A stretch of DNA of 64,000 bases from Solirubrobacteraceae bacterium. Lineage in GTDB: Bacteria; Actinomycetota; Thermoleophilia; Solirubrobacterales; Solirubrobacteraceae. The notes beneath the pieces were generated by a model that was not told the origin of the DNA, ran no database searches, and saw nothing but the letters and a program-made list of their open reading frames with translations. Shown here piece by piece: positions 1 through 9,152 of this stretch (within the stretch, counting starts at the first letter, position 1; each line of letters starts with the position of its first letter). The stretch spans positions 98,582-162,581 of the forward strand of contig JAUJOF010000008.1 in assembly GCA_030447785.1 (NCBI GenBank), given 5' to 3'. Both the position numbers and the translations under genes were made by a program.

Positions 1-296
1 ACGGCCAGCGCGAAAGCGCCGGTGTCCAGGGTCCTCGAGGGCACGGCGTAGCAGGCGCGCCACCCGGGCGCCTCGGGCCCCGCCGTGGCATCCCCGCCCG
101 CGACGGGCAGCACCTCCGCGACCGCCCCGGCGGGATCCTCGACCACCAGGCGCGGACGGCCGATGCCCCGCTCACTCGTGCTCGCGAAGCGCCCCTCGAG
201 CTCGAGCACCGCGACGTCCTCGCCCGCGGGCACCGCGCGGAAGCACAGCAGCTCGAAGGCGGGCTGGGTGGAGGGGATCCCGGGCGCGACGTTCAT
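1..296 (-). CDS. Hypothetical protein, N-terminal part (runs off window)
   Basis: The minus strand is open from an ATG at 296 to the window edge, about 98 codons, beginning MNVAPGIPSTQPAFELLCFR. The visible part has no signal peptide or membrane segment and alternates hydrophobic and charged residues as a soluble beta-rich domain would (VAVLELEGRFA, PRLVVEDPAG). I do not recognise the family. It lies just downstream of the membrane protein at 309-950 on the same strand (12 bp gap) and probably shares its transcript. The C-terminus is outside the window, so function cannot be judged. Confidence 0.6.
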   Translation of the reverse strand, partial: MNVAPGIPSTQPAFELLCFRAVPAGEDVAVLELEGRFASTSERGIGRPRLVVEDPAGAVAEVLPVAGGDATAGPEAPGWRACYAVPSRTLDTGAFALA

Positions 297-308
297 ACGA
301 GGCTGGGG

Positions 309-950
309 CTACCCCGTCGCGGGCGGATCCGCGCGCCCGGGCCGATCGGCGCCCGGGACCTCGTCCTCGTCGGCCAGCGTGTCGAAGGCTTCGGTGCGGT
401 CGCCCTCGTCCTCGTCGGCGGGCGCGATGGGCTCGGTCGGGGAGCCCTCGGGCTCGCGCTCGCCCCCCGGCAGCGTCGGCGGCTGCGCGGCGGGATCGGC
501 CGTGGGTTCACGCTGGTCGGGGGCATCGCGGCGGTCGACCGCCGGCACGCGCTGGCGGCGGTCGCGGCCACCGAAGTCGACGGTCACCGAGATGCTCGCC
601 GCGGCGAGGGCGCTTCCGGCGGCCATGGCCAGCGTGGCCGCCAGCGCCAGCCATGCGCCGATCTGGCGGGTGTCGCCCCCGGCGCCGGGCGGCGGGTCGA
701 TGAGCTGGCTGCCCACCAGCACCAGAGCGGCCACGCTCGCGAGCGGTGCCCAGCGCGCGGGCCCGCCGCCGGGTGGGCGCACGGAGCCCACGAGCGCCGC
801 GATCGCCAGCCCGGCGAGGGCGAGGTCGATCGCCTCGAAGGCCGACCAGGCGGGGGCGCCGGGGCTGTACCAATCGAGGAAGAGGCTGACGAGCAACAGC
901 GCGGCGCCTGCCGCGACCAGGCCGTCGTCCGCGTCGATCTTCTGGCGCAA
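309..950 (-). CDS. Membrane protein with disordered acidic tail
   Basis: 213 residues. The first half has about four hydrophobic segments (roughly 12-30, 42-60, 67-82, 100-118) with the phrase LFLDWYSPG after the first. The second half is a Pro/Glu/Asp-rich tail that looks disordered and cytoplasmic. The start is TTG at 950 because GGAGG lies four bases upstream. It resembles the protein at 28109-28831 in layout (LFLDWYSP versus MFLPWYQL, then three more helices and a charged tail), so the two look like paralogs. The function is unknown; membrane location is the only firm inference. Confidence 0.7.
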   Translation of the reverse strand: MRQKIDADDGLVAAGAALLLVSLFLDWYSPGAPAWSAFEAIDLALAGLAIAALVGSVRPPGGGPARWAPLASVAALVLVGSQLIDPPPGAGGDTRQIGAWLALAATLAMAAGSALAAASISVTVDFGGRDRRQRVPAVDRRDAPDQREPTADPAAQPPTLPGGEREPEGSPTEPIAPADEDEGDRTEAFDTLADEDEVPGADRPGRADPPATG

Positions 951-1026
951 CGATCCTCCGGTTCTCTGCGTGCGAACGGCCCCCAGCCTATCCGCGGCAC
1001 CATGAGCGCCGGTGCGGGCGGAGCTC

Positions 1027-1692
1027 TTAGCGTTCGCCCTCCGAGTCGAAGCCCAAGCGCTCGCGCTCGTCCTCCGGCGTGCGATCGGGCGCGGACGGGC
1101 GGTTTTCGAGCACCTCGCCCGTGTCGGGGTCGACCCGCGCGTCGGCGGGCTCGTCGACCACCCTCACGCGCAGGCTGCCCTCGGGCACGCTGCCGTCGGC
1201 CAGCCGCGCCTTGGCGCGTCCGTCCAGCCCCGCCGAGACCCGGTAGCGCAGATCCCACGTGCCCGCCTGGATCGCGGTGACGTCCCACTCGAAGGTCTCG
1301 CTCTGGCCGGGGCTCAGGGTGCCCAGCGCCCAGGTATCGGCGTAGGCGGTGATGCCCCCGGTCGGCTCGTCGTCGATGATCCACACCGGCCTGGAGGTGT
1401 CGGCGGTGTCGCTGCGCTCGCGCTCCTGCTCGAAGCCCCTGAGGGTGACCGCGACGTCGGGGATCGTGCGCGGGCCGGTGTTGCGCACCTCGAGGCGCAG
1501 GGTGGAGCGCTCGGCCAGCCGCTGGCGCTCGGGGAACTCGGGCTCGGAGACCTCCACCTCGAAGGTGGCCATGGGCTCCTTGGCGTCCTGGCGCTCGCTG
1601 GCGCCACAGCCCGCGAGGGTGGAGGCCGCGAGCGCCGCGAGCAGGACAAGGACCCTGGCCCGGTGGCCGCCAGACTCCGAGGACCCCCACAA
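1027..1692 (-). CDS. Secreted lipoprotein with CARDB-like domain
   Basis: 221 residues. The N-terminus is a lipoprotein signal ending in the lipobox LAGC (Cys about residue 29), so the mature protein should be lipid-anchored outside the membrane. The body reads like an immunoglobulin-type CARDB/DUF11 domain: LRLEVRNTGPRTIPDVAVTL, then SPGQSETFEWDVTAIQAG. The C-terminal 50 residues are acidic and low in complexity. The TTG at 1692 is the farthest in-frame start; a shorter start is possible. The gene lies 76 bp upstream of the membrane protein at 309-950 on the same strand. Ligand or partner unknown. Confidence 0.65.
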   Translation of the reverse strand: MWGSSESGGHRARVLVLLAALAASTLAGCGASERQDAKEPMATFEVEVSEPEFPERQRLAERSTLRLEVRNTGPRTIPDVAVTLRGFEQERERSDTADTSRPVWIIDDEPTGGITAYADTWALGTLSPGQSETFEWDVTAIQAGTWDLRYRVSAGLDGRAKARLADGSVPEGSLRVRVVDEPADARVDPDTGEVLENRPSAPDRTPEDERERLGFDSEGER

Positions 1693-1821
1693 AGCGGCGC
1701 GAACCTACCACACAGGACCCCGTGCGCCTGCCGGTTGGCGCACCGCATGACGGTCGCCTACGCTTGGCTGCCCTGTGGGCGTCCGGGGCGCCCCACGGTA
1801 GGCATCGAGGAGAGACTGACA

Positions 1822-2631
1822 GTGGCCGTCCGCAGCATCGCCGATCGGGCGTTCCTCCCGACCAAGAGCGCTCTCGAGGAGGTGGGGGACATGATGATCC
1901 TCACCGGCAAGACGGTCATGTCCGCGCTGCGCCCGCCGTACCCCTACGGCGGCGAGTTCGTCAACCAGTTCCTCTTCGCGCTGAAGCTGTGCTGGTTTCC
2001 GCTGCTGGTCTCCACGATCGCCTTCGGCTACGGCGCGCCCGGTCTGCAGGCCGCCAACTTCCTGGTCCTGTTTGGGGCGCTCGACCGCCTGGGCGGCTTC
2101 TTCGTCCTGGCCTCCATCCGCGAGTTCGCCCCCTTCGTCACCGCGATCGTGCTCGCGGGCGTCGCCGGCACCGCGATCACCGCGGATCTCGGCGCGCGCA
2201 AGATCCGCGAGGAGCTCGACGCGCTGCAGGTGCTCGGCGTCGACCCGGTCAAGAACCTCGTCGTCCCGCGCTTCCTCGCGCTCATGCTCGTCACGGGCCT
2301 GTTCAACATCTACGCGCTGCTGTTCGGCATCTTCGGCGGCATCGTCGCCACGCTGGTCAACGGCGCGCCGCTCGGCCCGTTCTGGGCGACCTTCTTCACC
2401 AACGCGTCCGTCACCGACCTCTGGGGCTCCGTGCTCAAGACGACGATGTTCGGCGCGATCATCGCGATCGTCTGCTGCTACAAGGGCATGACGGCCTCCG
2501 GCGGGGCGGAGGGGGTGGGGCGCGCGGTCAACCAGGCCGTGGTCATCGCCTTCCTCGGCGCGTTCGCCTTCAACTACGTCTTCACGCAGACGCTGCTGGC
2601 CACGCATCCCGAGCTGACGGTGATCCGCTGA
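1822..2631 (+). CDS. MlaE/YrbE-family ABC transporter permease (first copy)
   Basis: 269-residue integral membrane protein of the MlaE/YrbE family, the permease part of Mce-type lipid ABC transporters. Family marks are FAPFVTAIVLAGVAGTAITAD, then the coupling helix with LGARKIREELDALQVLGVDP, which contacts the ATPase, followed by four more hydrophobic stretches. The GTG at 1822 is chosen because GAGGAGAG ends seven bases before it. The stop overlaps the next ATG by one base (TGATG), so the two permeases are co-translated, as yrbE1A-yrbE1B are in other actinobacteria. The expected Mce substrate-binding proteins are not next to it. Confidence 0.88.
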   Translation: MAVRSIADRAFLPTKSALEEVGDMMILTGKTVMSALRPPYPYGGEFVNQFLFALKLCWFPLLVSTIAFGYGAPGLQAANFLVLFGALDRLGGFFVLASIREFAPFVTAIVLAGVAGTAITADLGARKIREELDALQVLGVDPVKNLVVPRFLALMLVTGLFNIYALLFGIFGGIVATLVNGAPLGPFWATFFTNASVTDLWGSVLKTTMFGAIIAIVCCYKGMTASGGAEGVGRAVNQAVVIAFLGAFAFNYVFTQTLLATHPELTVIR

Positions 2632-3425
2632 TGGGCTGGCTGGCCGCCCCCCGGGAGTGGCTGGAGAGCTTCGGCGTCATCGCCAAGTTCTGCGGGCGCG
2701 TCGTCGGGCAGGTCTACTCGCTGCGCGTCCTCAAGTTCTTCGGTGAGGCCCTGCGCCAGGCCGGCGTGCTCATCGTCTCCTCGGCCATCGTCATCTGGGG
2801 CCTGGTGTTCATCATCGGCCTGCAGTGCGGGATCGAGGGCGCCTACTTCAACCGCTCGGTGGGCGCGCCGGCCTACGCCGGGGTGTTCTCGGCGTGGTGC
2901 GACCTGCGCGAGCTGATCCCCTACGCGTTCGGCTACATGATGGCCGCCAAGGTGGGAACGGGGTTCGTGGCCGAGCTTGGCTCCATGCGGATCTCCGACG
3001 AGATCGACGCGCTCGAGGTCATGGGCATCGACTCCATGCTGTTCCTGTGCGCCACTCGCCTGCTGGCCGCGTGGATGGTCCTGCCCTTCCTGTACATCGT
3101 CGCCGTCGGCGCCGGGTTCTTCGCCTCCTACCTGGCGGTGGTCCAGCAGATAGGCGAGGTCTCATCCGGGGGATACTTCCTCATCTTCTGGATGTTCCAG
3201 AATCCGCCCGACCTGCTCTACAGCCTCATCAAGGGCATGGCCATGGCCACGGTCATCGTGCTGGTGGGCTGCTACTACGGCTACAACGCCGGCGGCGGAC
3301 CCGTGGGCGTGGGCACGGCGACGGCCAAGTCGATGGTGGTGAACATCGTGCTCGTGCATCTCATCGGCATGCTCGGCACGGCAGTCTTCTGGGGGGCCAA
3401 CCCCCGAGCCCCGATCGGAGGTTGA
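2631..3425 (+). CDS. MlaE/YrbE-family ABC transporter permease (second copy)
   Basis: 264 residues, paralogous to the upstream permease. It keeps the family phrase MMAAKVGTGFVAELGSMRIS followed by DEIDALEVMGIDS, equivalent to the coupling helix, and has five to six hydrophobic stretches including VLIVSSAIVIWGLVFIIGLQ. The ATG at 2631 overlaps the preceding stop. Together with 1822-2631 it should form the heterodimeric membrane part of a lipid/sterol-type importer or exporter. The ATPase gene follows after two bases. The substrate cannot be read from the sequence. Confidence 0.88.
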   Translation: MGWLAAPREWLESFGVIAKFCGRVVGQVYSLRVLKFFGEALRQAGVLIVSSAIVIWGLVFIIGLQCGIEGAYFNRSVGAPAYAGVFSAWCDLRELIPYAFGYMMAAKVGTGFVAELGSMRISDEIDALEVMGIDSMLFLCATRLLAAWMVLPFLYIVAVGAGFFASYLAVVQQIGEVSSGGYFLIFWMFQNPPDLLYSLIKGMAMATVIVLVGCYYGYNAGGGPVGVGTATAKSMVVNIVLVHLIGMLGTAVFWGANPRAPIGG

Positions 3426-3427
3426 CC

Positions 3428-4609
3428 TTGCCGCCGATCTCCCCCTTCGGCCGACGGGACGACGACGCCCCCGAGCCACGCGAGCAGGCGACCAACGGCA
3501 GCGACGAGGAGCGCCGGGCCACCGAGCCGTTGCGGCCCGAGGAGCTGGAGACGATGCCCCACGCCGGCGGCGGCCGGGCGCACCCCGAGGAGGAGCCGCT
3601 GGAGTTCGACGACCCGCGCACGCAGGATGACCTGTGGGGGACCGAGCCCGCGCCCTTCGCCGACGAGGAGCCCACCGCGGGGCACGACGGGGACGACGAG
3701 GGGGGCGCGCGCCAGCAGGAGGACGACATCCCGCGCGTGTCGGTCATCTCGGAGCGGGAGCCCCACGGGGACGGCGAGGACGGCGAGTACCAGTGGCACA
3801 CCGGCACAAAGCGTCCCACCGGCGCCCAGGACGCGGTCGAGTTCGTCGACACCCACAAGGCCTTCGGGCGCAACCGCATCCTGCGTGGCCTGAACCTGGG
3901 TCTGCCCGAGGGCAAGATCTCGATGATCCTGGGCCCGTCGGGCACCGGCAAGTCGGTGTGCATCAAGCACATGGTCGGCCTGCTGTATCCCGACGAGGGC
4001 GACGTGCTCGTGCACGGCGAGTCGGTGCCCAACATGCCCGACGACGACCTGTTCGAGATGCGCAAGAAGTTCGGTGTGCTCTTCCAGGACGGCGCGCTGT
4101 TCGGTTCGATGAACGTGTTCGACAACACCGCCTTCCCGCTGCGCCAGCACACGGAGAAGGGCGAGGACGAGGTCGCCGACATCGTCAACCGCCGCCTGGC
4201 CGAGGTGGGCCTGGGCAACGCCTACGACAAGATGCCCAACGAGCTGTCGGGCGGGATGCGCAAGCGCGCCGGCTTCGCCCGCGCGCTCGTGCTCGAGCCC
4301 GACATCGTGCTCTTCGACGAGCCCGACTCGGGCCTGGACCCCGTGCGCACCGCCCTGCTGGGCGAGCTCATCCAGGAGATCCACGCGGACATGATGAGCG
4401 ACGCGGAGCGCAACGGCACCAGGCCGCCCGCGTTCACCCTCATCACCCACGACATCATGACCGCCCGTCGCGTGGCCGAGCACATCTCGGTGCTCTGGAA
4501 GGGGCGGATCGTGGAGTCGGGCCCGGCCGAGGAGCTGTTCAACTCCGACAACGCCTTCGTGCGCCAGTTCCTCTCCGGCGAGTCGCAGGGCCCGCTGGGT
4601 ATGGAGTAG
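3428..4609 (+). CDS. MlaF-type ABC transporter ATPase with long acidic N-terminal extension
   Basis: 393 residues. The ATPase domain starts near residue 138: Walker A GPSGTGKS (about 168-175), signature LSGGMRKR (about 273), Walker B IVLFDEPDSGLDP (about 294) and switch His in LITHD. MRKR after the signature is typical of MlaF/Mkl ATPases. The first 125 residues are acidic and apparently disordered, unusual for the family. TTG 3428 is preferred because GGAGG (3418-3422) lies five bases upstream; the ATG at 3554 would remove part of the extension. It energises the two permeases encoded immediately upstream. Confidence 0.87.
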   Translation: MPPISPFGRRDDDAPEPREQATNGSDEERRATEPLRPEELETMPHAGGGRAHPEEEPLEFDDPRTQDDLWGTEPAPFADEEPTAGHDGDDEGGARQQEDDIPRVSVISEREPHGDGEDGEYQWHTGTKRPTGAQDAVEFVDTHKAFGRNRILRGLNLGLPEGKISMILGPSGTGKSVCIKHMVGLLYPDEGDVLVHGESVPNMPDDDLFEMRKKFGVLFQDGALFGSMNVFDNTAFPLRQHTEKGEDEVADIVNRRLAEVGLGNAYDKMPNELSGGMRKRAGFARALVLEPDIVLFDEPDSGLDPVRTALLGELIQEIHADMMSDAERNGTRPPAFTLITHDIMTARRVAEHISVLWKGRIVESGPAEELFNSDNAFVRQFLSGESQGPLGME

Positions 4610-4655
4610 GGCCGTATCCCATCAGGCCCTGATCAAGGTCGTATCTCAGTAGACG

Positions 4656-4745
4656 GGATCGACATCCCTGTCGATCCTTCGAGAGAAGATCGCTTCGCCG
4701 TTCCGGCGGCGAGCCCCGGGCAGATCGCTACGCGATCCACCCGGG
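4656..4745. terminator. Two hairpins in the gap after the MlaF gene
   Basis: A perfect 9-bp stem with TCCC loop occupies 4656-4677 (GGATCGACA / TGTCGATCC). A second structure at 4715-4745 has nested arms CCCGGG...ATCGC-TAC-GCGAT...CCCGGG. Neither is followed by a clear T-run, so factor-independent termination of the ABC operon is plausible but not proven. The whole gap 4610-4874 holds no recognisable gene. Confidence 0.45.
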
Positions 4746-4874
4746 ACGGTCGGCCTACCGAGAGAGGCCATGGGGTGGCGAAGGCGGGCGACGTGCCCGG
4801 CTGAGAGTTCCAGGTGTTCTCCCGGTTAAGCGCTGACGCGCGCCCACGCGGCGGGCGCTACCTTCGGCCGGGAG

Positions 4875-7811
4875 ATGAGAGGGAGCAGGCTTCGGGCGGC
4901 CCTCGCCGGGCGGCGTCCGCTGGACGTGCTGGTCGGCCTGGCGACCCGGCGACCGATCCTCGTGCTGGCGGTCACCGTGCTGGCCGCGCTGGCGGGTGCC
5001 GTGGGCGCCACGCGGCTGGACGTGGCCGCGGGCACCGACACGCTGGTCGGCGGGGGCAGCGACGTCGCGCGCTCCACCGAACGCTGGCGCGAGCGCTTCG
5101 GGGACGACGCCGTCTACGTCATGGTGCGCGGCGACCTGGCGCGCAACTTCCTGGACGAGCGCAACCTCGGGCGCATCGTCGGGCTGGAGGGTTGCCTGGC
5201 CGGCAACCCGCCCCAGGGCACGCCGCCCTCCGCCGGTGGGGACGACAGTGCGGGCGGGCCGTGCTCCCGTCTGGCCGCCGACCGGTCCGTGATGGCCGTC
5301 CTCGGCCCGGGCACCTTCATCAGCCAGTCCTTCCGCCAGCTGCAGACGCAGTTCGCCGCCCGCCAGGGCGCGGCCCGGCAGCGCGCCGACGCGGCCGCCG
5401 AGCGGGCCAACGAGCAGGCGCGCGAGGCCGGCGCCTCGCGCAGGCAGGCCGAGGCGGTGGGCGAGCAGGCCCGCGCAGCGGTCGGGCAGCAGTTCACCGG
5501 CGAGCTGATCCAGCTCGGGGTGCGCTACGGCCTCGGTCCGCGGGACCTGCAGGGCCCGCAGCTCATCAGCCGCATCATCTGTGACGCGACCCGGTCGCTG
5601 TGCACGCCCAAGCAGCGCTTCTCCTATCTGTTTCCCAACGCCGACGGCGGCACGGGGGAGACCGCGCTGATCCAGGTGCGCCTCAGGCCGGACCTGGGCG
5701 ACGCTCGGCGCCGCGCGGCAATCGAAGACGTGCGAGCGGCGGTGGGCATGCCCCAGTGGAACCTGGAGGGCGGCAGCTATCTGGTCAGCGGGGCGCCCGT
5801 GGTGGTCGCCGACCTCACGGAGTCGATCACCGGGTCCATCGTGGTGCTGCTCATCGCCGCCGGGCTGGTCATGGCCGCCACGCTGGCCCTCGTCTTTCGC
5901 ACGCGCCTGCGCCTGCTGCCCCTGGCCGTGGCCCTGGCCGCCGCGGGCCTGACCTTCGGGGGCCTGTCGCTGGCCGGCGCCTCGCTGACCATGGGCTCCA
6001 TCGCGGTGCTCCCGGTGCTGATCGGCCTGGCGGTCGACTACGCCATCCAGCTGCAATCGCGCGTGGAGGAGGCGCGGGTGGGGCGGCCGATGCGCGGTGA
6101 GGCCGGCGTGGGCGGTGAGCCGCCGGACGAGGTCCCCGCCGGGGCGGGTGCACGGGAGGGCTCCGCCTCCGGCGCAGCGCGCCGGGTCGCGCGCGTGGGC
6201 GCCCCCACGGTGGTCACTGCGGCGGCGGCGACGGCGGCCGGCTTCCTGGTGCTCCTCCTCTCGCCCGTGCCCATGGTGGCGGGCTTCGGCGGGCTGCTCG
6301 TGGTGGGGGTGCTCTGCGCGCTGGCGCTCGCGCTGAGCGCCGGCGTCGCGGCCCTGGTGCTGGTCCACGACGGGGGGGCCCGCGCGCCGGCGCGTCTGGC
6401 GCCTTCGCTGCGCGGGGCGCGCGACGTCGTCCGCCCGGTCGCACGCGCAGGCCACGCCGCCGGCCGGCGGGTGGCGCGCTCGGCGCGCGGGGCCGCGCAG
6501 CTCACGCGGGCCGAGCGTCTCGCCGGTCCCGCGCGGCGCCTGGGCCGCGCGATCGGGGCCTGCGCGCGCACGGGCGCGCGCGCCACGCTGGACGCCGCGC
6601 TGCGTCGCCCCGTGCGCATCCTCGGCGTGGCCCTGGTCCTGGCGCTGGCCGGGTGGGCGCTCGACACGCAGCTCGAGGTCGAGTCCGACATCCAGCGCCT
6701 CGCGCCCGCCTCACTGCCCGCCCTGGCCGACCTGGAGGCGCTGCAGCGGGCCTCGGGCGTGGGCGGCACCATCGACGTGCTGGTGGAGAGCGACGACCTG
6801 ACCGACCCGCGCGTGGTGGGCTGGATGGCCGACTTCCAGGACCGCGTCCTGGCCCGCGCCGGCCCCAGCGCGGATCGCGGCTGCGGCGCGGCGACGCTGT
6901 GCCCGGCGTTCTCGCTCACGGACCTGCTGGGCGGCGGCCAGGACGGCGCCTCCGCCGCGCCGCCCGACCGCGCCCAGATCGAGGCGCTGCTGGGCGCCGT
7001 GCCGGCGTACTTCACCCGAAGCGTGATCAGCGAGGATCGCCGCGCGGCCACGTTGAGCTTCGGCATCCGCCTCATGCCCCTCGACCGCCAGCAGGAGGTC
7101 GTGGAGGCGATGCGCGCGCAGCTCGATCCGCCCGAGGGCGTGGATGCGCAGCTGGTCGGGCTTCCGGTGCTGGCCGCCCAGGCCAACGCGGAGATCTCCT
7201 CGCATCCGCGCCGCGTGCTGACGCTGGTGGCCGGCCTGCTCGCTGTCGCGCTGGTGCTGCTGGTGGCGCTGCGCGCGCCGCGCCGCGCGCTGGTGCCCCT
7301 GGCGCCGATCGTGCTGGCCACCGGTTGGTCGGCGCTCGTGCTCTACCTGCTGCGCGTGCCGCTCAACCCCATGTCGGTCACGCTCGGCGCGCTGGTCATC
7401 GCGATCTCCACCGAGTTCAGCGTGCTGCTCAGCGAGCGCTACCGCGCCGAGCGCGCCAAGGGCCTGCCGACGTCGGTGGCGCTGCGCGCCACCTATGCCT
7501 CGACGGGGACGGCCGTGCTGGCCTCGGGGTTGACCGCGATCGCCGGCTTCGCGGTGCTCGTGGTGTCGGACATCCGCATGCTGCGCGACTTCGGGGCGGT
7601 CACCGTGGTCGACCTCGGCGTGTCCCTGCTCGGCGTGCTCGTCGTGCTCCCCGCGGTCCTGGTGGTGGCCGAGCGGCCGCAGCTGCTGCGCGACGGGGTG
7701 GCCGGCGCGGGCGCCACCGTGGCCCGCCTGCGACCTCGCCGCCCGCGGCTGGGCCGGCCCTCCCTGCCGCGCCCGCGCCTGCGCCGTCCGCGCCCGCGGC
7801 AGCCGGCGTGA
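4875..7811 (+). CDS. MMPL/RND-type membrane transporter
   Basis: 978 residues in the MMPL/HpnN-like RND layout: one helix near residue 24-42, a large extracytoplasmic domain, about five helices (311-490), a basic linker, a second single helix (about 580), a second outer domain, and a last group of helices (775-940). Transporters of this superfamily move lipids or hydrophobic molecules using the proton gradient. The repeated pseudo-symmetric motifs VLIGLAVDYAIQLQSRVEEA and LVIAISTEFSVLLSERYR match the conserved regions after TM5 and TM11. Its stop overlaps the next GTG (GTGA). Substrate unknown; a lipid is the usual expectation. Confidence 0.85.
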   Translation: MRGSRLRAALAGRRPLDVLVGLATRRPILVLAVTVLAALAGAVGATRLDVAAGTDTLVGGGSDVARSTERWRERFGDDAVYVMVRGDLARNFLDERNLGRIVGLEGCLAGNPPQGTPPSAGGDDSAGGPCSRLAADRSVMAVLGPGTFISQSFRQLQTQFAARQGAARQRADAAAERANEQAREAGASRRQAEAVGEQARAAVGQQFTGELIQLGVRYGLGPRDLQGPQLISRIICDATRSLCTPKQRFSYLFPNADGGTGETALIQVRLRPDLGDARRRAAIEDVRAAVGMPQWNLEGGSYLVSGAPVVVADLTESITGSIVVLLIAAGLVMAATLALVFRTRLRLLPLAVALAAAGLTFGGLSLAGASLTMGSIAVLPVLIGLAVDYAIQLQSRVEEARVGRPMRGEAGVGGEPPDEVPAGAGAREGSASGAARRVARVGAPTVVTAAAATAAGFLVLLLSPVPMVAGFGGLLVVGVLCALALALSAGVAALVLVHDGGARAPARLAPSLRGARDVVRPVARAGHAAGRRVARSARGAAQLTRAERLAGPARRLGRAIGACARTGARATLDAALRRPVRILGVALVLALAGWALDTQLEVESDIQRLAPASLPALADLEALQRASGVGGTIDVLVESDDLTDPRVVGWMADFQDRVLARAGPSADRGCGAATLCPAFSLTDLLGGGQDGASAAPPDRAQIEALLGAVPAYFTRSVISEDRRAATLSFGIRLMPLDRQQEVVEAMRAQLDPPEGVDAQLVGLPVLAAQANAEISSHPRRVLTLVAGLLAVALVLLVALRAPRRALVPLAPIVLATGWSALVLYLLRVPLNPMSVTLGALVIAISTEFSVLLSERYRAERAKGLPTSVALRATYASTGTAVLASGLTAIAGFAVLVVSDIRMLRDFGAVTVVDLGVSLLGVLVVLPAVLVVAERPQLLRDGVAGAGATVARLRPRRPRLGRPSLPRPRLRRPRPRQPA

Positions 7812-8503
7812 GCGCGCCCACGCCGCCGCCGGGCGTCGCCAGGACGCTGTCCTCCTCGCGTCCCCGCCCGTCGCGGGGCTCGTGGCTCGTGGGGATCGCG
7901 GCCATCGTGGTGTTGACCTACATCGCGGTGAACACCTTGACCTCCGCCGGCGGCGTGGGCGCCCGTGGGCTGACGGCGGGCACGCCCCTGCCGGCGTTCG
8001 CTGTCCCGCTCGTGCGCTCGTCGCTGGAGGGCGACGCCAACGTCAACCCCGGGCCGGGGGAGGGGGCCGACGGCGAGCCCCCGGCCTGCACGGTGCAGGG
8101 CCGGCAGGTGCTCACGGTCTGTCCCCGCGACCGGGGCGCGCCTCTGGTTCTGGCCTTCCTGGCCACGCGCGGGGCGGACTGCACCGGGGTCCTGGAGCGC
8201 ATGGAGGCCGCGCGTGAGGACTTCCCCGGCGTGCGCTTCGCGGCGGTCGCCATCCGTGGCGAGCGCGACGAGCTGCGCGAGCTGGTGCGCCAGCGGGGTT
8301 GGTCGTTCCCCGTGGGCTTCGACCGCGACGGCGTGCTGGCCAACCTCTACGGCGTGGCCGTCTGCCCCTACCTCACCTTCGCCACGCCGGACGGCGTGGT
8401 GCGGGCCACGACCCTGGGCGACCTCGACCAGGCCGTCTTCGAACAGCGCGTGGCCCGGATCGTGGAGCGCGCGCGCTCGCAGGGCTGGAAGCCACCGCGA
8501 TGA
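7808..8503 (+). CDS. Membrane-anchored redoxin (thioredoxin-fold) protein
   Basis: 231 residues: Pro/Arg-rich N-terminus, one membrane anchor (WLVGIAAIVVLTYIAVNTL, about 21-40), then a thioredoxin-fold domain. Recognisable are PLVLAFLATRGADC with one peroxidatic-type Cys, a cis-Pro region CPYLTF, and TPDGVV. There is no CxxC, so it looks more like a 1-Cys peroxiredoxin or scavenger than a disulfide oxidoreductase, although the Cys before the cis-Pro could serve as partner. GTG 7808 overlaps the transporter stop and the stop overlaps the next ATG, placing it in one translationally coupled operon. Confidence 0.75.
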   Translation: MSAPTPPPGVARTLSSSRPRPSRGSWLVGIAAIVVLTYIAVNTLTSAGGVGARGLTAGTPLPAFAVPLVRSSLEGDANVNPGPGEGADGEPPACTVQGRQVLTVCPRDRGAPLVLAFLATRGADCTGVLERMEAAREDFPGVRFAAVAIRGERDELRELVRQRGWSFPVGFDRDGVLANLYGVAVCPYLTFATPDGVVRATTLGDLDQAVFEQRVARIVERARSQGWKPPR

Positions 8504-9144
8504 CCGTCTCAGCGCCCCGCGAAGGCTGGGTCGATCCCGAGCTGGCCGAGGAGTTCCCCCAGCTGCGCCTGGTCGAGGTGACCGCCGACCACATGGGCGG
8601 GCGCTCCACGCCGGGCGCCCGGCGCTGGCTGCGCCGCCTCTCCAGCCGCTTGGGCGGCCCCCAGGCCATCGCCCTGCGCCAGAACCCGATCCCGCACGCC
8701 TACCGCGTCTTCCACCGCCACGTCGGCCTGGATCCCGACGTGGAGCGCACGCCGATCGAGGCCGCGGCCATGGACCGCCTCGTGCACGGCGGCTTCCGCG
8801 CCCGCGGGCGCCTGGAGGATGCGCTGCTCATCGCGCTGGTGGAGACGGGTGTGCCCGTGTGGGCGCTGGACGACGGGGCGCTCCAAGGCGCGCTTGGCCT
8901 GCGCCCCGCCCGCGAGCGCGAGCGGCTGGGCAGCGGCGACCTGGCCCCCGACCTGGTGCGCGGGCGCCTGGTCGTGGCCGATGAACACGAGGCGGTCGCC
9001 GTGCTGTTCGGCTCGGTGGCCGGTGGGCGCGAGGTCACGCGGGCCACCGAGCGCTTGCGTCTCTACAGCGTCGCCGTCGACGGAGTGCCGGCCATCCACG
9101 TCGAGGAGGCTCTCGACCTGTCCCTCGACGCGCTCGCCGACTGA
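8500..9144 (+). CDS. B3/B4 (PheRS beta-like) domain protein
   Basis: 214 residues matching the free-standing B3/4 domain family (COG3382), related to the tRNA-binding/editing module of phenylalanyl-tRNA synthetase beta. Typical segments are ALRQNPIPHAYRVFHRHVGLDPD, then ALLIALVETGVPVWALDDG, and a C-terminal VAVLFGSVAGGREVTRAT. Members are thought to be trans-editing or amino-acid-binding proteins; activity here is inferred from family only. ATG 8500 overlaps the previous stop (ATGA). Confidence 0.75.
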   Translation: MTVSAPREGWVDPELAEEFPQLRLVEVTADHMGGRSTPGARRWLRRLSSRLGGPQAIALRQNPIPHAYRVFHRHVGLDPDVERTPIEAAAMDRLVHGGFRARGRLEDALLIALVETGVPVWALDDGALQGALGLRPARERERLGSGDLAPDLVRGRLVVADEHEAVAVLFGSVAGGREVTRATERLRLYSVAVDGVPAIHVEEALDLSLDALAD

Positions 9145-9152
9145 GCCTGGAC

